Both the position numbers and the translations under genes were made by a program. Below, piece after piece: positions 1-11,728 of a DNA stretch of 64,000 bases; positions within the stretch are counted from its first letter, which is position 1, and each line of letters starts with the position of its first letter. The stretch lies in contig JAEOAD010000015.1 of the NCBI GenBank assembly GCA_036365145.1, positions 38,827,501-38,891,500 on the forward strand, in the 5' to 3' direction. The stretch is from Orientallactaga sibirica. Lineage: Eukaryota; Chordata; Mammalia; Rodentia; Dipodidae. The notes under the pieces are model-generated. The model was not told the origin of the DNA, did no database searches, and was given only the letters and a program-made list of their open reading frames with translations.

Positions 1-13
1 CCTGGTCTTTCTC

Positions 14-45
14 TTTGTTGGTGTCTTCTGTCAGACACCAACAAA
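14..45. repeat. Perfect 13-bp inverted repeat (hairpin)
   Basis: Bases 14-26 (TTTGTTGGTGTCT) are exactly complementary to 33-45, leaving a 6-base loop. Seen directly. No repeat family was recognised around it and no function is claimed. Confidence 0.85.
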
Positions 46-260
46 ATGTTCTGGAAGTTATATCCTAAACCTTCACTGATCATGGCTCAGGATCCACTTT
101 CTCATTGGTGGAGGTTTAGGGGACTTAGAGTATGAGTTCCAGGAAACTGCCTTGGAGCTAGCGACTAAAAGATGAGGGAGAGTTGGGCCTACCATGCACT
201 GAATTCTAATGGAGTAGGTATATGTGGGGAGGGAGGGATTGCCAAGGATACAGAGAAACA

Positions 261-262
<2 letters not shown>

Positions 263-293
<31 letters not shown>

Positions 294-322
294 TGTGAGA
301 GAGAGAGAGAGAGAGAGAGAGA
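263..322. repeat. (TG)n then (GA)n microsatellite
   Basis: About 17 TG dinucleotides run into a GA tract. The GA part adjoins the A-rich 3' end of the DIP SINE that follows on the minus strand, so it probably grew from the SINE tail. Confidence 0.9.
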
Positions 323-509
323 TTTATATTTGAGACAGAAAGAGGCAGAGAGAGAGAGAATGGACATGCCAGGGCCTTCAGCCACTGAAAACGAACTCCA
401 GAAGCATGAGGCACCTTGTATATCTGGCTTATGTGGTCCTGGGAAATTGAACCTGGGTCCTTTAGCTTTGAAGTCAAGTGCCTTAATTGCTAAGCCATCT
501 CTCTAGCAG
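322..509 (-). mobile_element. DIP-type (B2 superfamily) SINE, copy 1
   Basis: Read on the minus strand it has the family head (rc of gccatctctctagc at 495-508), a B-box-like segment (rc of gaacctgggtcc), the CTCCAGAAG and CATGCCAGGGCC landmarks, and a short A/T tail. Several substitutions, including in the A box, suggest an older copy. tRNA-derived and non-autonomous; it would have used L1 machinery. Confidence 0.85.
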
Positions 510-1540
510 CAGCACAGGGAGATCCACATGACTCAAGGAGGCCAAAGGAGAAGCAATGAAGCAAGTGCAGAGTGACAGAAAGAATATATGGGTAGAAGGA
601 ACTGCATGTACAAAAGCCCAGAGTCCAAATAGGAGTGCCAGAGGGTGTTCCCTGGAAAACAAGGAGCCACTAGGAGTCTCAGAGAGGGGCATCCTAGACA
701 AAGGGACTAATGTGGGTGAGAGGCACAGGTATGTGAGATGCCCATGGGCAGAGGGAACAAACATGCCATGGGTTGGGAAGGAATACCCTGGTGGTAATGC
801 AGATGACTGGGTAAGAGGCAGCAAGGTGTAGAGAGGTGGCAGAGGGGGTGTGTAGAGCTAAGAGTTCTAACTCCAAAATAGAAGTCTAATGCACAGAGCA
901 GAGTTCCAGCACCAGGGATCTCTAGACAGCCATGTGCTTCCACCCGTGCACCTGGTGGAACAGGACTGGGCTGGAAAGACTCAAGACAGGATGACACTGG
1001 CTTGTCCATGTGGGTTCCAAATCATACAAGGGTCCAGGAGCTCCACAAGTGGCCTGACCATTGCAAATATGTACAAGTATCCACTGTCTGCCAGGCCCTG
1101 AGCTGGGCACTGGGCCCACAGAGGGGGAAGATGGCCCCCAGGAAGCTCAGCCACCCACCTAAAGGTAGTGCGTGGAGTGAAAGCAGAGTGCTGGGCCCTT
1201 CAGTGGAACTGGTCACAGAAGGGGATCAGAGATGGCTGCTAAGCAGCTGGCAGGTAGTGATTAGATGTGTGCTTTGCCAGGCCCTGAGTGTGACAGGGAG
1301 CACGACAGGCATGGTTCTTATAACAGATAACACGGGCTATCTGAGGTAGCCGGGACTCAGGTAGATGGGGGGCTGGGTGAGGCAAGGGAAGCTTTTAGAA
1401 CTCTGAAGTCTCCCTTCCTCTCTTCTTGCCTGCCTTCTCTCCTTCTTCCCACCCTCCCTTAATTCTGTGCTCTGACTACCTTACTTACCTCATCTTCTGT
1501 CTGCAGGAAAAATGTCTTAAGTTAGCAAGTAGGCTAAGGT
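510..1540. other. No gene; unclassified sequence
   Basis: Purine-rich stretch at about 540-830 has the look of an old interspersed repeat but could not be assigned. Around 1080-1110 the wording 'tgccaggccctgagctgggcac' resembles a MIR-type core. A polypyrimidine tract lies at 1408-1460. Overlapping open frames on both strands show no codon structure or known family. Confidence 0.5.
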
Positions 1541-4510
1541 TTGGAGGCTGGGCAGGAGGTATTGAGGGAAGAAGAATACAGACAAAGGGAATGGCATGGG
1601 CATAAACCTCGAGGCAAGAGGCACTGTTTTCACCGAGCTGAAGGTCATCAAGTCTACTCAGAGGGTCAAAATGTACGGCTGAGAGAATTCAGCCTTCTAA
1701 GTTCTGTTAGAGCCCTTGGGGATTTACCTGGACAGGTGATCAGTTAATGGGCTTATTGGAAGAGAAAGGCTTTGAGTTGGGCCTTAAAGGGGGCCCAGAA
1801 TTCAGACACATGGACTTGAGGACTTGAGACTGCCCAGGCGCGGAGTGAAGGCTTGAGGGCCCTCAGCCATGTGCTCAGCAGGCCTGCAAAGCATGGGTGT
1901 GCTCCTGCATGCAGGCACTGTGCTGAGTGATGATGACCGCAGACTGACTTTCCACTCAAGGATTCCACTCAGAACTTTCCAGAAGGTAAAGGATAAGGCG
2001 GTGTAGACTTTAAGAGCCTGGCTATTCGTTGTCTGCCCATTGTCCTCTTTCAGCTCAGCAACAATGTGTTATTGTCAGAGGCAGGAAGGCAGTCTTTTCA
2101 CAGGTTCTTGGACCCAGTCACAGGTATGAAACTCAGGCCATGACATGTATAAAGCAAACCCTGTGGTCAGAAAGTATGCAGGGCATATTGTACCAGGCAT
2201 GTGCTGCAGCGTATCATCTAACCCTCATCACGACACAAAAGGAAGCTGTCCCCCATTTTATGGATGCACACACCCCTGTTCAGATAAATTAGCCTGCATC
2301 TTCCCCAGACAGAAAAGGCACATCGGGGCTGCTGGGAGAGGATTTGGACTGCAGTTGCTCTGATTTCCGAGCCTATGACCCTTTGTGTTGCCCTGCCACT
2401 TGGACCCATGCCTACCACTACTAGCTTATGGCTTCTCACAAGCACTTTAGTCCATGTGAGCCTAAGTTTCTCCACAGGTAATATGAAGAGAACTAGAGCA
2501 ACCAGTAGACTAGAATATTTCTTGAACTTGACTGGTTGAATAGCCTGGGGATCTAATTAAAAGGCTGATTCCCGGTCACAGAGTCTAGGTTGGGGCCTGA
2601 GAGTCAGCATTCTTGAGAAGTGCCCAGGATGCTTCTGGTCCCTGAAGACTATTTTGAGTACCAAGAGCTAGGCCCTTTTCAAGGGTCCATCCATCCACAA
2701 AGACTGACTCTTGTTGGGCAGAGAACAGATGTCTTTCTCAGAACACAGTCATTCAATTCCTTTTCTATTCCATTCAGCTTCTGGGCAGAAGTCAGGTCAG
2801 GGGACTGTCTCTCCCCACTCTGCAGATGAGGAATCAAGCTCCAAGAAGAAATAGGACCTGCCTTGCCTTATTGCTCCCCCTCCTGTCACCATCATCCTTT
2901 TCTTGGAACCCTTAGAAGTCAGCATCTTCAATAGACACCTTCTATCACAGATAGCCCCCATTTTCTCCTAATGGGGAGGCCCCTTCTGACACAGCTAAGT
3001 GTCCTTTGTGGCTTCAGTGTTTTTCTGCTGCAGGTAGCTACATTGGCATCTGCCCCTCCTCACCTACAGCCTGAGACTGAGAAGGACCTGGGTTTTCTGG
3101 AGGGTGGTTCTGGAGCTAGAGCCAGCTTCTGCCAGAAAAGCCTGACCTCCTCTCTGCGCTAGCTTCACGGGGTTTTTGCATTCTGTGCTCATGCTCAATG
3201 GGACGGTTTGGGGCTTATTGTCTTGGAAGGGAAAGGTACTGGAAGAGTGAATGTTTGCAGATGGATTTACAGGCCCCATATTTACCGTATTGTCAGGGAA
3301 ACAGGCCTGCAAAAGACTGAGTCACCCACAGCAGGGAGACTGTACCTGGCACCTCTGGTCGTCTCATCCACCCAGCCTGAGGGGCCACACCATTCACACC
3401 CATCAGACCAACAGGCTGAATGAGCCTCTGTCCTGCGGCTTAGGGTGGAATCCCCTTCACAAATGCCCTTATCTTTTTTATCGTCCTCCTTCTGGGTTCT
3501 GCCCAGCTCTCCAAGGCTCTCAGAGAGAGCTGTCCAACCCACTACACCAATCAGTCCTGTGAAATGGCATGTGTCACTCACATCATGTGATCCAGCACTT
3601 ACCTGCCTTGTGCCTGAGAACATATGTATGTATGCTGCATGGACTTTTATGTGTGTGGATCTTGTTGTCTATCCCCTCGAGCCTAGAAACCAGATTTTAT
3701 ACTGAGCCTGTACCCCTCAGCCAAAAACACAGTACAGTAATGGCTGCTAGGATGAACCCCTGGGGCAGGAATGGGGAGGAGATGGGGCAGCAGACCTCAG
3801 GGAAGTCGACTTGGCGTCCTTTCTCTATAAAAAAATGACTCACTCTCTATCCTCCCATCCTTACCAACCCCTAATGCCATGACCGCTGGGTCCTAATGAC
3901 TGTACTTCTCAAAGGCAGAGGGACCTTATGCCCAGCTCTTACCTATAGCCTGCAACCTGTGATAGGATATCAGGGTGGCTGGCCTCAGTGCAATACCAGA
4001 GGAAGGGCTATAGAAGGACAGGCTTGGCCCAGGGCTGCCTAGACCATCATTCCTGCTAGGTACACAGCCCTTGCTTTATCAGCTGTGTCAGTCATAGTTC
4101 TCCATAAACGTCTCAGGCTGCTGCTCTTACAGCCCTATGCACTCAAAGGCTGGTTCTTGAAACTCATGAATATTCTCAATATAAAACATAAACGTTCTTT
4201 TTGCAATTCCCCTCTTTCTTCAAATTAACTCCCTCATACTTATTTCAGTTGTTAGCTTATCTGGATAAAGGCTGTAAGCGTGAGTACTGTTTGCACATGC
4301 AGTTAGGACTCTTGAGCAGGACAGGCTTTGCTAGAACCCCCTTCTTCCTAGCCAGGTGCCACTTGGCTGTGGTGTCAGGGAGGCCACTCATATTCAATGG
4401 CAAAGCAGTCATGACTACTGTTTAGGCCCTAGTCTATACAGCTGCCCGTCTGAGAGAAAGCTGGAGACTTGGGACAGGAATGTTGCAGACAATCAATGTA
4501 GGTTCTGTTT
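1541..4510. other. No gene; unique and old-repeat DNA
   Basis: A possible minus-strand MIR relic lies at about 2180-2300 (rare 'tcatctaaccctcatcac' followed by 'ccccattttatgg'). Elsewhere no repeat family, exon or promoter is recognised. Short open frames here have no homology I recognise. Confidence 0.5.
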
Positions 4511-4554
4511 GTGTAAGTTAAGGCTTTCTTGAGAAACAGAACTAATTAGTTATT

Positions 4555-4559
4555 GTGTA

Positions 4560-4596
<37 letters not shown>
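4555..4596. repeat. (GT)n/(TA)n microsatellite
   Basis: Short GT run followed by about 15 TA dinucleotides, inside the MLT2-like LTR where related LTRs also carry TA-rich sequence. Confidence 0.9.
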
Positions 4597-4598
<2 letters not shown>

Positions 4599-4633
4599 GC
4601 ATAGATACAGGATAGAGAGATGACAGATAGACA

Positions 4634-4643
4634 AATAGATAAC

Positions 4644-4685
<42 letters not shown>
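4634..4685. repeat. (GATA)n microsatellite
   Basis: About 12 uninterrupted GATA units preceded by imperfect ones (gacagatagacaaatagat). Uninterrupted tetranucleotides of this length are usually polymorphic. Confidence 0.92.
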
Positions 4686-4686
<1 letters not shown>

Positions 4687-5204
4687 GATTAATTGATTTT
4701 AAGGAATTAGTTTACAAGGCTGGAAAAGTATAAATCCTAAATCTGCATGGTGGGCTGGCAGGCCAGAGACCCAGGCAAAAGTCTAGACAGTCTTCTGGCT
4801 AAATTCTGTCACCCTTCATGGAGGTCAATCTCTCTCTTTTTTTTTTTTAAGACCTCCAATTGATTGGATACAGCCTGGCCACATTAAGAGGGTAAACTAT
4901 TCAAAGTCCCACTGAGTTAGTGTCATCTAACGATACTCTACAGGAACATCTAAGACAATGTTTGACCTAAGTATCTGGCAGTGGGGCCCAGCCAGATAAA
5001 CACACAAAATTCACTATCATGCTATTTCATATTTGAAGAGCCACTTACATAGTGAAGAACCCCTTTCCTGGTCATCTTTTCCCATGATGTCTCAACAGTC
5101 TTGTGCATTTGTGGGAGGGCCAGATTTCAGTGCATCTTATAATTGCCCTGCTGAACCCAGACTTGCATCAGGCTCTGGGTTAGAACTTAAAGATACTGAG
5201 TCCA

Positions 5205-5400
5205 GGCTGGAGAGATGGCTTAGTGGTTAAGGAACTTGCCTACAAAGCCTAAGGACCCAGGTTCGATTCTCCAGGTCCCATGTAAATCAGCTGCAAATGG
5301 TGGCACATGCATCTGGAGTTTGTTTGCAATGGCTAGAGGCCCTGGCATGCCCATATTCCCTCTCTCTCCATCTCTCTAATAAATAAAAATAAATAATAAA
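5205..5400 (+). mobile_element. DIP-type SINE, copy 2, with perfect target duplication
   Basis: Starts GGCTGGAGAGATGGCTTAGT, A box in TGGCTTAGTGG, B box GGTTCGATTCT, then CATGCATCTGGAGTTTG, a CT-rich segment and an (AATAAA)n-type tail. The flanks carry an identical 16-bp duplication, AAAGATACTGAGTCCA, at 5189-5204 and 5401-5416. A perfect duplication of this length implies a relatively recent insertion. Confidence 0.95.
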
Positions 5401-5554
5401 AAAGATACTGAGTCCAACAAGTCATACTATTCTTTCTTTCTGGAGAATGTGGTGATTAGACTCATCTTGAACAAGTAATTGTTTAAGGTGTTGTTTTTGT
5501 TTGTTTGCTTGGGTTCTGTTTGTTTTTTTCAAATTAAATTAAATTTTTATATAG

Positions 5555-5661
5555 GGTCTTTTATAGCCCAGGCCAACCTCATATTTGTTACTTGAACTCC
5601 TGATCCTTCTGCCTCTACCTCCCAAGTACTGGGATTGTAGGGGTGTGCCACTGCATCCAGC
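5555..5661 (-). mobile_element. Old B1 / 7SL-derived SINE fragment
   Basis: Antisense 7SL-type landmarks: agcccaggccaacctc, tgcctctacctcccaag, tactgggattgtagg and gtgtgccactgcatcc. Strongly diverged from the younger B1 copies in this window. It could be a proto-B1 or the B1 half of a composite SINE. Confidence 0.7.
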
Positions 5662-8575
5662 TTTTCAATGTGTGATTCCCCAAGCCATTAGGTGGTTATT
5701 GCATTCCCAAAGTGGTGAGTCCACACAAAGGAAGTGGTGCAGAGCATGTGTGGAAAACTGGCACAAAGCCTGGCTTACTAGGACTGGAGGAGCCTTCTCT
5801 GGAGAGCCAGGGCTCATGATGAGACCTGAGGCTGAAGTTGGACAGGGGAAAGCAGTAGAGAAGGAGTTCCAGGTCAACAAACCATTAGTGTAAAGATAGA
5901 GGCGGGAAGGAGCCTGGAATACAGCTGTTGGCTTATATGAGTTGTGTAGTGTGTAAGGAAGGGACATCCTTGTTGAGGCTGAAATGCAGAGGAGTGACTT
6001 GACCTTAAAATAAATCCTAGGAGCCTTTGCTCACCTAAGGCTTGAAAGTTTTAAACCAGGTTGTCCTGTGAACAGATTCACTGTTGGTGGACTGCAGGGA
6101 ACCAATGGGAGGGAGGTCATAGTAGCTGTGGGGGAATCTTGGAAGTGACTATAGATTGGTGAGGGAGATGGCTTAAACCAAGGAAGTTCCATGCAGAAGG
6201 CCAGAAGAGAGCCAGCTGGACCAAGGTGCACCTAGGGGTGTAATCAACAGGGGATCATGATTGATTAGATTTGGGAAGTGAGGATCAGGGAGGGGCCAAT
6301 GCTGAAATTATCCCATTTATAGATGGGGAGTGAGTCAGTCCCAGTGACTTGTTTATCTAAGCTTATACAATTCATGGTATGCAAAGCCAGATGGAACCCC
6401 ACCCCTTGGACTCCACCCCTGGATTCCGTACAGTGTGTATAAAGGCCCTGTTTTGTGATCTACTTGATCATTCTGAGTTCCTGACTACAGTTTCCAGCCC
6501 TAACCTTGAGAGTAAGCCCTGGCCTAGGCCAAAAACTGTGATTTCTACCTGGCCCCATATCAGTCTTGGCCTGGTCAACCCTCAGTCCTGCTCTTGGCCT
6601 CTGGTGGAACCTAACAAAGGCCTGTTGATTCTGTCATCCTATAGCCAACTAGCAATAGCCACTCTGTCCCTAGCACAGGTTGGGTGCACTGTCAGCTGCA
6701 GCCTGGGCCCCGGCCCTCAACATTCAGCCAGGTCACACTGCTGTTTATCCAGGGAACAAGAGGAGAGGGTACCACTGTGAATCACTGCACTGGCTAGATG
6801 CTGGAGGACCACAGCAGCAGGTGAAGGCAAAGCGTGTGCTTTGCAGATAGACAGCCTGGTTCTGCACTTCAGCTGTTCCCAGTGTTAGCTGTGTGGCTGT
6901 GAGCAGCTTACTTTGTCTGTCTGAATATGTGATCCCCCTGAGGATCACAGGAGCTATTTTTCTAGCTGAAGCAAGTGCTGGTGATGTTATTTGTGCTGAC
7001 TGTATCACATATTAGTTCTCAATATCAGCTCCCTTAGTTTTCATTAGGCAACTGCTATGTCTGTGTATGTGGTGCCCTTTCCTAGACTCTCAAGACACAA
7101 GGGTGACTGGTAGATTTTTCTAGCACATTCCATTGTGCATAGTAGGTGCTTTTCTGCACCTGACAGCATCAAGTTCCTGGGAGCATCTTTACAACATATG
7201 ACAAAAATCTGAATAACCAGCTCTAACATAGAGCTGAGTCCCTGCCATGTAGGTGGGTAGGACAAGACAGAGGCTGGGTTGTGTGAAGGAAGCTGCGACT
7301 TTGTGCTTACTCGTCATAGTCTACAGAGACCCCTGAGAATCTGAAAAGTTTTAGAGGATTCCAGGAAGGGCTTTGGAAGCTCGGTTCAGCCTACAACCCC
7401 ACTTTGTTTTCCCAAAGGAAACTTGCTGATTTTGGTCTTTGGAGAGCAAAGTCATCATCTCCAGCCTGGAAATGCCTCCACTGCTGGAAATTCACAGATC
7501 ATCCTGACCCAATAGTTAGTGCACCCTGTTCTGTCCTACCTGATGGGTCTGACCATGGAGGGAGGGAGGGAGAGAGAGGGACAAAGAGAGAGACCACCCA
7601 GGGGGCAGTTGTGGCCAGGACTGATTTCGGCAAACCCCAAGCACAGAGGAAATTCTGTGGTCTGCTTCAGTAAACACTTAGTGAGTATGTGCTGGGCCAA
7701 GTGTGATGCAGCACAGTGAGAAAGCAAACCTCAAAGAGTGGTATAAGTTCCTTTAATAAAAGGAGTAGTCTCCAAAGTCAAGGGCTGATCAGGACCTGAG
7801 CACTGTACCTGGAGTCCACCTGGGTGAATTTCGGGTCTAGGTGCATTGCCATCCAAAGCCCCGCCCCTTGCTGGGCCACCCATAATGTAGGAGCAGGTGA
7901 TAGAGTGTGCTCTGAGAGCTCCACCAGATCCCCTGCAAGGTCATTCATCACTTATTCGCTCTGAAGCACCTGTTGTATGCAGACCTGGGCTTGGCCCTGC
8001 TAAAGCACAGATGAGGAAGAAGGGGCCCTTGTACTGTCCTGCAGGGAGTTCTAGCCCAGGCCAGGGGGAGGGCATATCCAGGGACCTTTGCAAGGTCCTA
8101 TTTGTATCTGAATTTTGACTTCACAAGGCTAGGCCCTTTCCATAAACCAGATCTAAAAGACCAGGGTTTTCCCTCTTCAAGCCATGTCAACCTCAGGTAT
8201 GGCAGCCCCCTAAGATAACACACCCAGCCAGCCTTCCAGAGTTTGCCTCAAATGGGAAACTCTGGATGAAAAAGCTGTGACTCAGAGGTGCAGGGAGACA
8301 GATGTCTTCCTCCTACAGTATCTGTAGATCTCTAAATCTCTGATCTCCTGGGTATTAGCCAGATAGCAGAAAACCCAGAAATGTCAGGTTGGCTTGCTGT
8401 GCAGCCTTGGGCCCATCTCTTCCCTTCTCTGCCTTTACTGTATAGGAAGGATACCTCTAGCAGCCGCCTCTCGGCCACCTGCAGTCACTGAGCTCCTATT
8501 CATGCATGATATCAGCTGATTCCAGAAAACCTAGGATAGGCACCATGATGGTTACTTGTAAAAATACCACTCCCA
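5662..8575. other. No gene; old repeats and unique DNA
   Basis: From about 5715 to 6040 the order of landmarks (ggagttccaggtcaac ... gaggagtgacttgacctt) resembles a widespread ancient mammalian repeat that I cannot name with certainty. A short MIR-like stretch is at 7668-7725. A GGGA/GA-rich run occupies 7557-7594. The rest shows no recognised element or exon. Confidence 0.45.
7557..7594. repeat. Purine-rich (GGGA)n/(GA)n tract
   Basis: Imperfect ggagggagggagg units run into agagag, all purine on the plus strand. Confidence 0.85.
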
Positions 8576-8741
8576 GCCAGGCGTGATGGCACCTGCCTTT
8601 AATCCCAGCACTCAGGAGGCCAAGATAGAAGGATCACTGTGAGTTCAAGGCCAGCCTGAGAATACATAGTGACTTCCAGGTCAGCCTGGGCTAGAGTGAG
8701 ACCCTACCTCAAAAACAAACAAACAAACAAACAAACAAAAA
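8576..8741 (+). mobile_element. B1 SINE (7SL-derived)
   Basis: Begins gccaggcgtgatggc, then cctttaatcccagcactc, gagttcaaggccagcctg, and tcagcctgggctagagtg, and ends in a (CAAA)n tail at 8710-8741. Pol III-type, non-autonomous. The long-form B1 includes the internal duplicated 'ccaggtcagcctggg' portion. No clear target duplication was seen. Confidence 0.93.
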
Positions 8742-9320
8742 AGGCACACAACTGGAAAGTGGCACACGGGGTCTTCAGGCTACTTGAGCTTTCTGTGAAG
8801 AAGGTCTTGGTGAAGCTCAGCCCTGTCTGTTCCCAGCTCTGTCCTCATCCCTTCCTCTCACCTGATGCCAAGGAGCTTCTGCCTAGGAAATTAGGCATTG
8901 ATGGGTTCTATGCCACACCAGAACCCTCTCAGTTCTTTCCATCTGTCCACTCGCTACCTTCCTGGACTTTCTGAGGACCCCTCAGATAGCCCCTCAGGAC
9001 CCTGGATACACTCTCTTAGAATGTATGCTGGGACGGGTAACAGGACGTGATTAGAGGAACTGGACGGGGATGTGAATGAACTCTTCTCTTGGGCACTGGC
9101 CTCCTAGAGCTGCTTTTGTCTTTTGCTTGTGTGTGGTATGGTGTGCTGTGTGTGCTGTGTGTGCGTGTGTGTGTAGATGCACACACCCCTTGTATGGCAC
9201 ATTTCCTCTGCATAGAAGGGTATAAACAACTATTGCTGGCTTTATCAAAAGCAGCTAGTTCAACTCATGAAAGAAGCATGGGGAGGATCATGAGACCCCC
9301 CCACACCAGCTGTATACAAT
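8742..9320. other. No gene; unique DNA with short TG tract
   Basis: No recognised repeat apart from an imperfect TG/TGC tract at about 9125-9180. Nothing resembles an exon. Confidence 0.5.
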
Positions 9321-9905
9321 AACACACAAGATCCTATGACCTGAGGGGGGGGAGATAGAGTGTATAGAAAGGAAAAGATCTAGGAACAGTGAGCTTCAAT
9401 GAACTCCATTAAGGTGGTGTGTCCATGCTCTGAAAGTAAGCCCTCACCACCAGGCTGAGGGAGGAACATCCACGGGGTAATCTGGGTGTAGTGAGCCCCA
9501 CTATAGTGTTTGCTTTAGGGTCTCCTGCTCAGCCCTCACCCCTGGGCTGAGGGAGGAGCACCCTGAGTCCCACTAAAGGGCTGCTCTATGATCTCATACG
9601 CCTGGACAGGGACAAGGAGCGTGGAGAAGAAGTGGCCACGGAGAAGTCATCCTTCAGGGTGGAATGAGACTTCTCCATGGTGCGGCTGCTCTGAGGTCCT
9701 GATGCTCTGTAAGGAAGCCCTTATCCTAAGGCTGAGGGAGGAGCAGCCAAGAAGTAATTGTGACACAGGAATCCCCATCAAAGTGGCTGCTTTGGGGTCC
9801 CCACATTCCTATAAGCGCTCCTCCTTATGTTCTGTAAGTGTCCCCCAGTAAACTCATTGCTTCACCAAACTGGAATTGGTGCAATTGTACTTTGATCTGT
9901 CATGT
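9320..9905 (+). mobile_element. Possible LTR-like element with internal repeats
   Basis: The block contains three related units (next entry) and ends with agtaaactcattgcttcacc and a tail reminiscent of the R/U5 part of a retroviral LTR. I see no protein-coding retroviral remains beside it and did not find a clean TG...CA boundary or target duplication, so the class is inference only. Confidence 0.35.
9426..9802 (+). repeat. Three copies of a ~100-bp unit
   Basis: Units at 9426-9525 and 9703-9802 are both 100 bp and share tgctctg, agccct, ggctgagggaggagca (one base differs) and the closing tttggggtc/tttagggtc. A shortened unit lies between them at 9526-9595. About 107 bp unrelated to the unit separates the second and third copies. 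Confidence 0.75.
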
Positions 9906-9969
9906 GAGCCCTATTTGGAGTGAAGATGTGTGTCTGCATCTCCCCAGGGGAAAAGTTTCCTGTGACATC

Positions 9970-10177
9970 CATGTGCGTGCTTGTGGAGGTCAGAGGAACA
10001 TGTCCAGTGTCCGTCTCTTATCACTCATCTATTTCCTTGCAATGAAGGTCTCTCTATCAACCTGCAGCTGTGTCAACAAGCCCAGGGATTCTCTGGTTAT
10101 TGGCAAGTGGACTTGGGTTACAGACTGTGTGGCCATGCCCAATTTTTGTCGTTTATTTTTATTTATTTGAAAGCAAC

Positions 10178-10208
<31 letters not shown>

Positions 10209-10495
10209 GGGAGAGAGAATGGATGCACCAGGGCCTCCAGCCACTGCAAATGATTCCAGATGCATGTGCCCCCTTGTGCATCTGGCTTACGTGGGTCCTG
10301 AGGAATCGAGCCTCAAACCCAGGTCCTTAGGCTTCACAGGTAAGTGCTTAACCACTAAGCCATCTCTCCAGCCCCCCATGCCCAACTTTTTATGTGAGTT
10401 CTGAAGAGTTGAACTCAGCACAGTCTCCAGCCTGAGAGGTCCTCGTGCTTAAGTGGCAAGCATTCTTATTAACCTCTGAACCATATTCTTAGCTT
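9970..10495 (-). mobile_element. B4-like composite SINE split by a DIP
   Basis: Left part 9970-10133 has gtggaggtcagaggaac and the decayed B1-like half ending ggccatgccc. The right part 10376-10495 has ctttttatgtgagttct, ttgaactcagcac and a decayed tRNA-like head (gcaagcattcttattaacc). The two halves rejoin across DIP copy 3, whose target site is duplicated. Diverged, hence older than the DIP. Confidence 0.6.
10148..10375 (-). mobile_element. DIP-type SINE, copy 3
   Basis: Minus-strand DIP: head complementary to ggcttcacagg...gccatctctccagcc at the right end, B box around ggaatcgagcctc, GA-rich segment at 10181-10218, and a tail seen as gtttatttttatttatttg. Flanking duplication of catgcccaa(c)ttttt at 10134-10147 and 10377-10390, differing by one base. 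Inserted into an older B4-like SINE. Confidence 0.92.
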
Positions 10496-11540
10496 CAGTT
10501 CTGCCATTTTTCATGTGGGAAGACTGAGATCATGGGTCAGGTAACAGTGGGACCCAACCAGCAGTCTGGCTATCTTCCCCAGCTTCCTGGAAGGATATAA
10601 AGGTAGGAATTCCCCAGCCTTCTGCTACCCATGCCTAGCCAAGCTGGGCCTGCAGCCCAAGCAGCCTTTAGGATATATCTGACTACCCTACATTTCTGGG
10701 GTTCTCTGTGGCTAAGAGTTGTACAGTCTCCTTGGGTATATAGTTCACTGTGGGGAGGGCCAGGAGCAGTTCATTCATGGCCTAGCCAGCCATTCTCTCC
10801 CCATTCCCATCCCAATCACATATTCTTTCACTATCCTATTCACCTGTTATTTATTTACTTCCTTTTTCATTGGTTCATTCAGTTGTTTATCCATTCACTC
10901 ATTCAATGACCTGTTGGTTTATTTACAGACTCACTTATGTCACAAGCAGACACAGAGAGCACTAGGCTTGTGCTAATTGGGCAGACCCATAATAAGCAGA
11001 GAACCACAGCACAAAGTGACTGCGTGCTAGGCAGCCCTGGAGCCTCAAAGCTCCACAGAGGGCATGACTAAGTATGGAGAACAGGCTACAGGGAGACATG
11101 CAGGAGGGGTGTCCTCCAAGGACAAGCAAGAGTGAGCCAGGAAGAAGGGTGGCTCAGCTCCTGCCGGGACTCTCTGGGACACTCAGGCTTGAACAGCTCC
11201 TTCTGCTCCCCCTCCCCCACAGCCTGGACCAAGAGAACCACACCCCAACCTGCAGCTCAGTTCAAGGTCCTGGATTTTGTTCCCTCAAGCCCAGGCTCTG
11301 TGGCCTTGGTCACTGGCTTCTTCAGGCTGTAGGAGGGTGCAGGAGAGGTCTGGTTGGGTGTGACAAGTTTTGTCTACTTTCTTTCTAGCCCATCTTGGCT
11401 CATGGCCAGCCTTCCAGATAATTATTGGGGTGCAAACTTCCGCACGGCCATCTCTACCTCTGCTTGCTTGCCTCATAGGAGAGGAAGGGAAGGGGGGTGG
11501 AGGATTGGAAAAGTCACCAAGAATCTCTTTATGAGGAGAG
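10496..11540. other. No gene; unique DNA
   Basis: Contains ATTCA/TTCATT-rich sequence at 10840-10925 and a pyrimidine-rich stretch near 11195-11225. No element, exon or promoter was recognised. Confidence 0.5.
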
Positions 11541-11630
11541 CAGCAGTTCAGGCCACCGAGTTTGGATTCAGACACACCTGGGTTCAGATCCTGTACTTTC
11601 ACTTACTGGCTCTGCAACCTTGAGCCAACC
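11540..11630 (+). mobile_element. MIR fragment
   Basis: Wording of the MIR core in order: tttggattcagacacacc, tgggttcagatcctg, cacttactggctctgcaacc. Ancient mammalian tRNA-derived SINE mobilised by L2. Confidence 0.65.
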
Positions 11631-11728
11631 CCTAGGAGGCTGTTTGCTCCCGACAAAGTGCATCTAACATACAGGTTGATCATCAATTTGTCCACATTGT
11701 TGACAGAATATTCTACAAATATGGATGC

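Larger units (their letters stand above)
4515..5020 (-). mobile_element. MLT2-like ERVL solo LTR with internal microsatellites
   Basis: The minus strand begins like the MLT2/ERVL LTR start (TGATAGTGAATTTTGTGTG then TATCTGGCTGGGCCCC), passes through the 'ccaattgattgga' and 'ctgcatggtgggctggcagg' landmarks, and ends in the relic of 'ggttctgtttctc' (seen as gagaaacagaac at 4532). A (TA)n and a (GATA)n tract sit inside. No internal retroviral genes are present, so it is a solo LTR. Ancient and diverged; the family name is from memory. Confidence 0.7.

Noticed and set aside
9426..9802. CRISPR-like direct repeats
   Set aside because: Only two and a half long, diverged units with unequal spacing in a mammalian genome; not an array.
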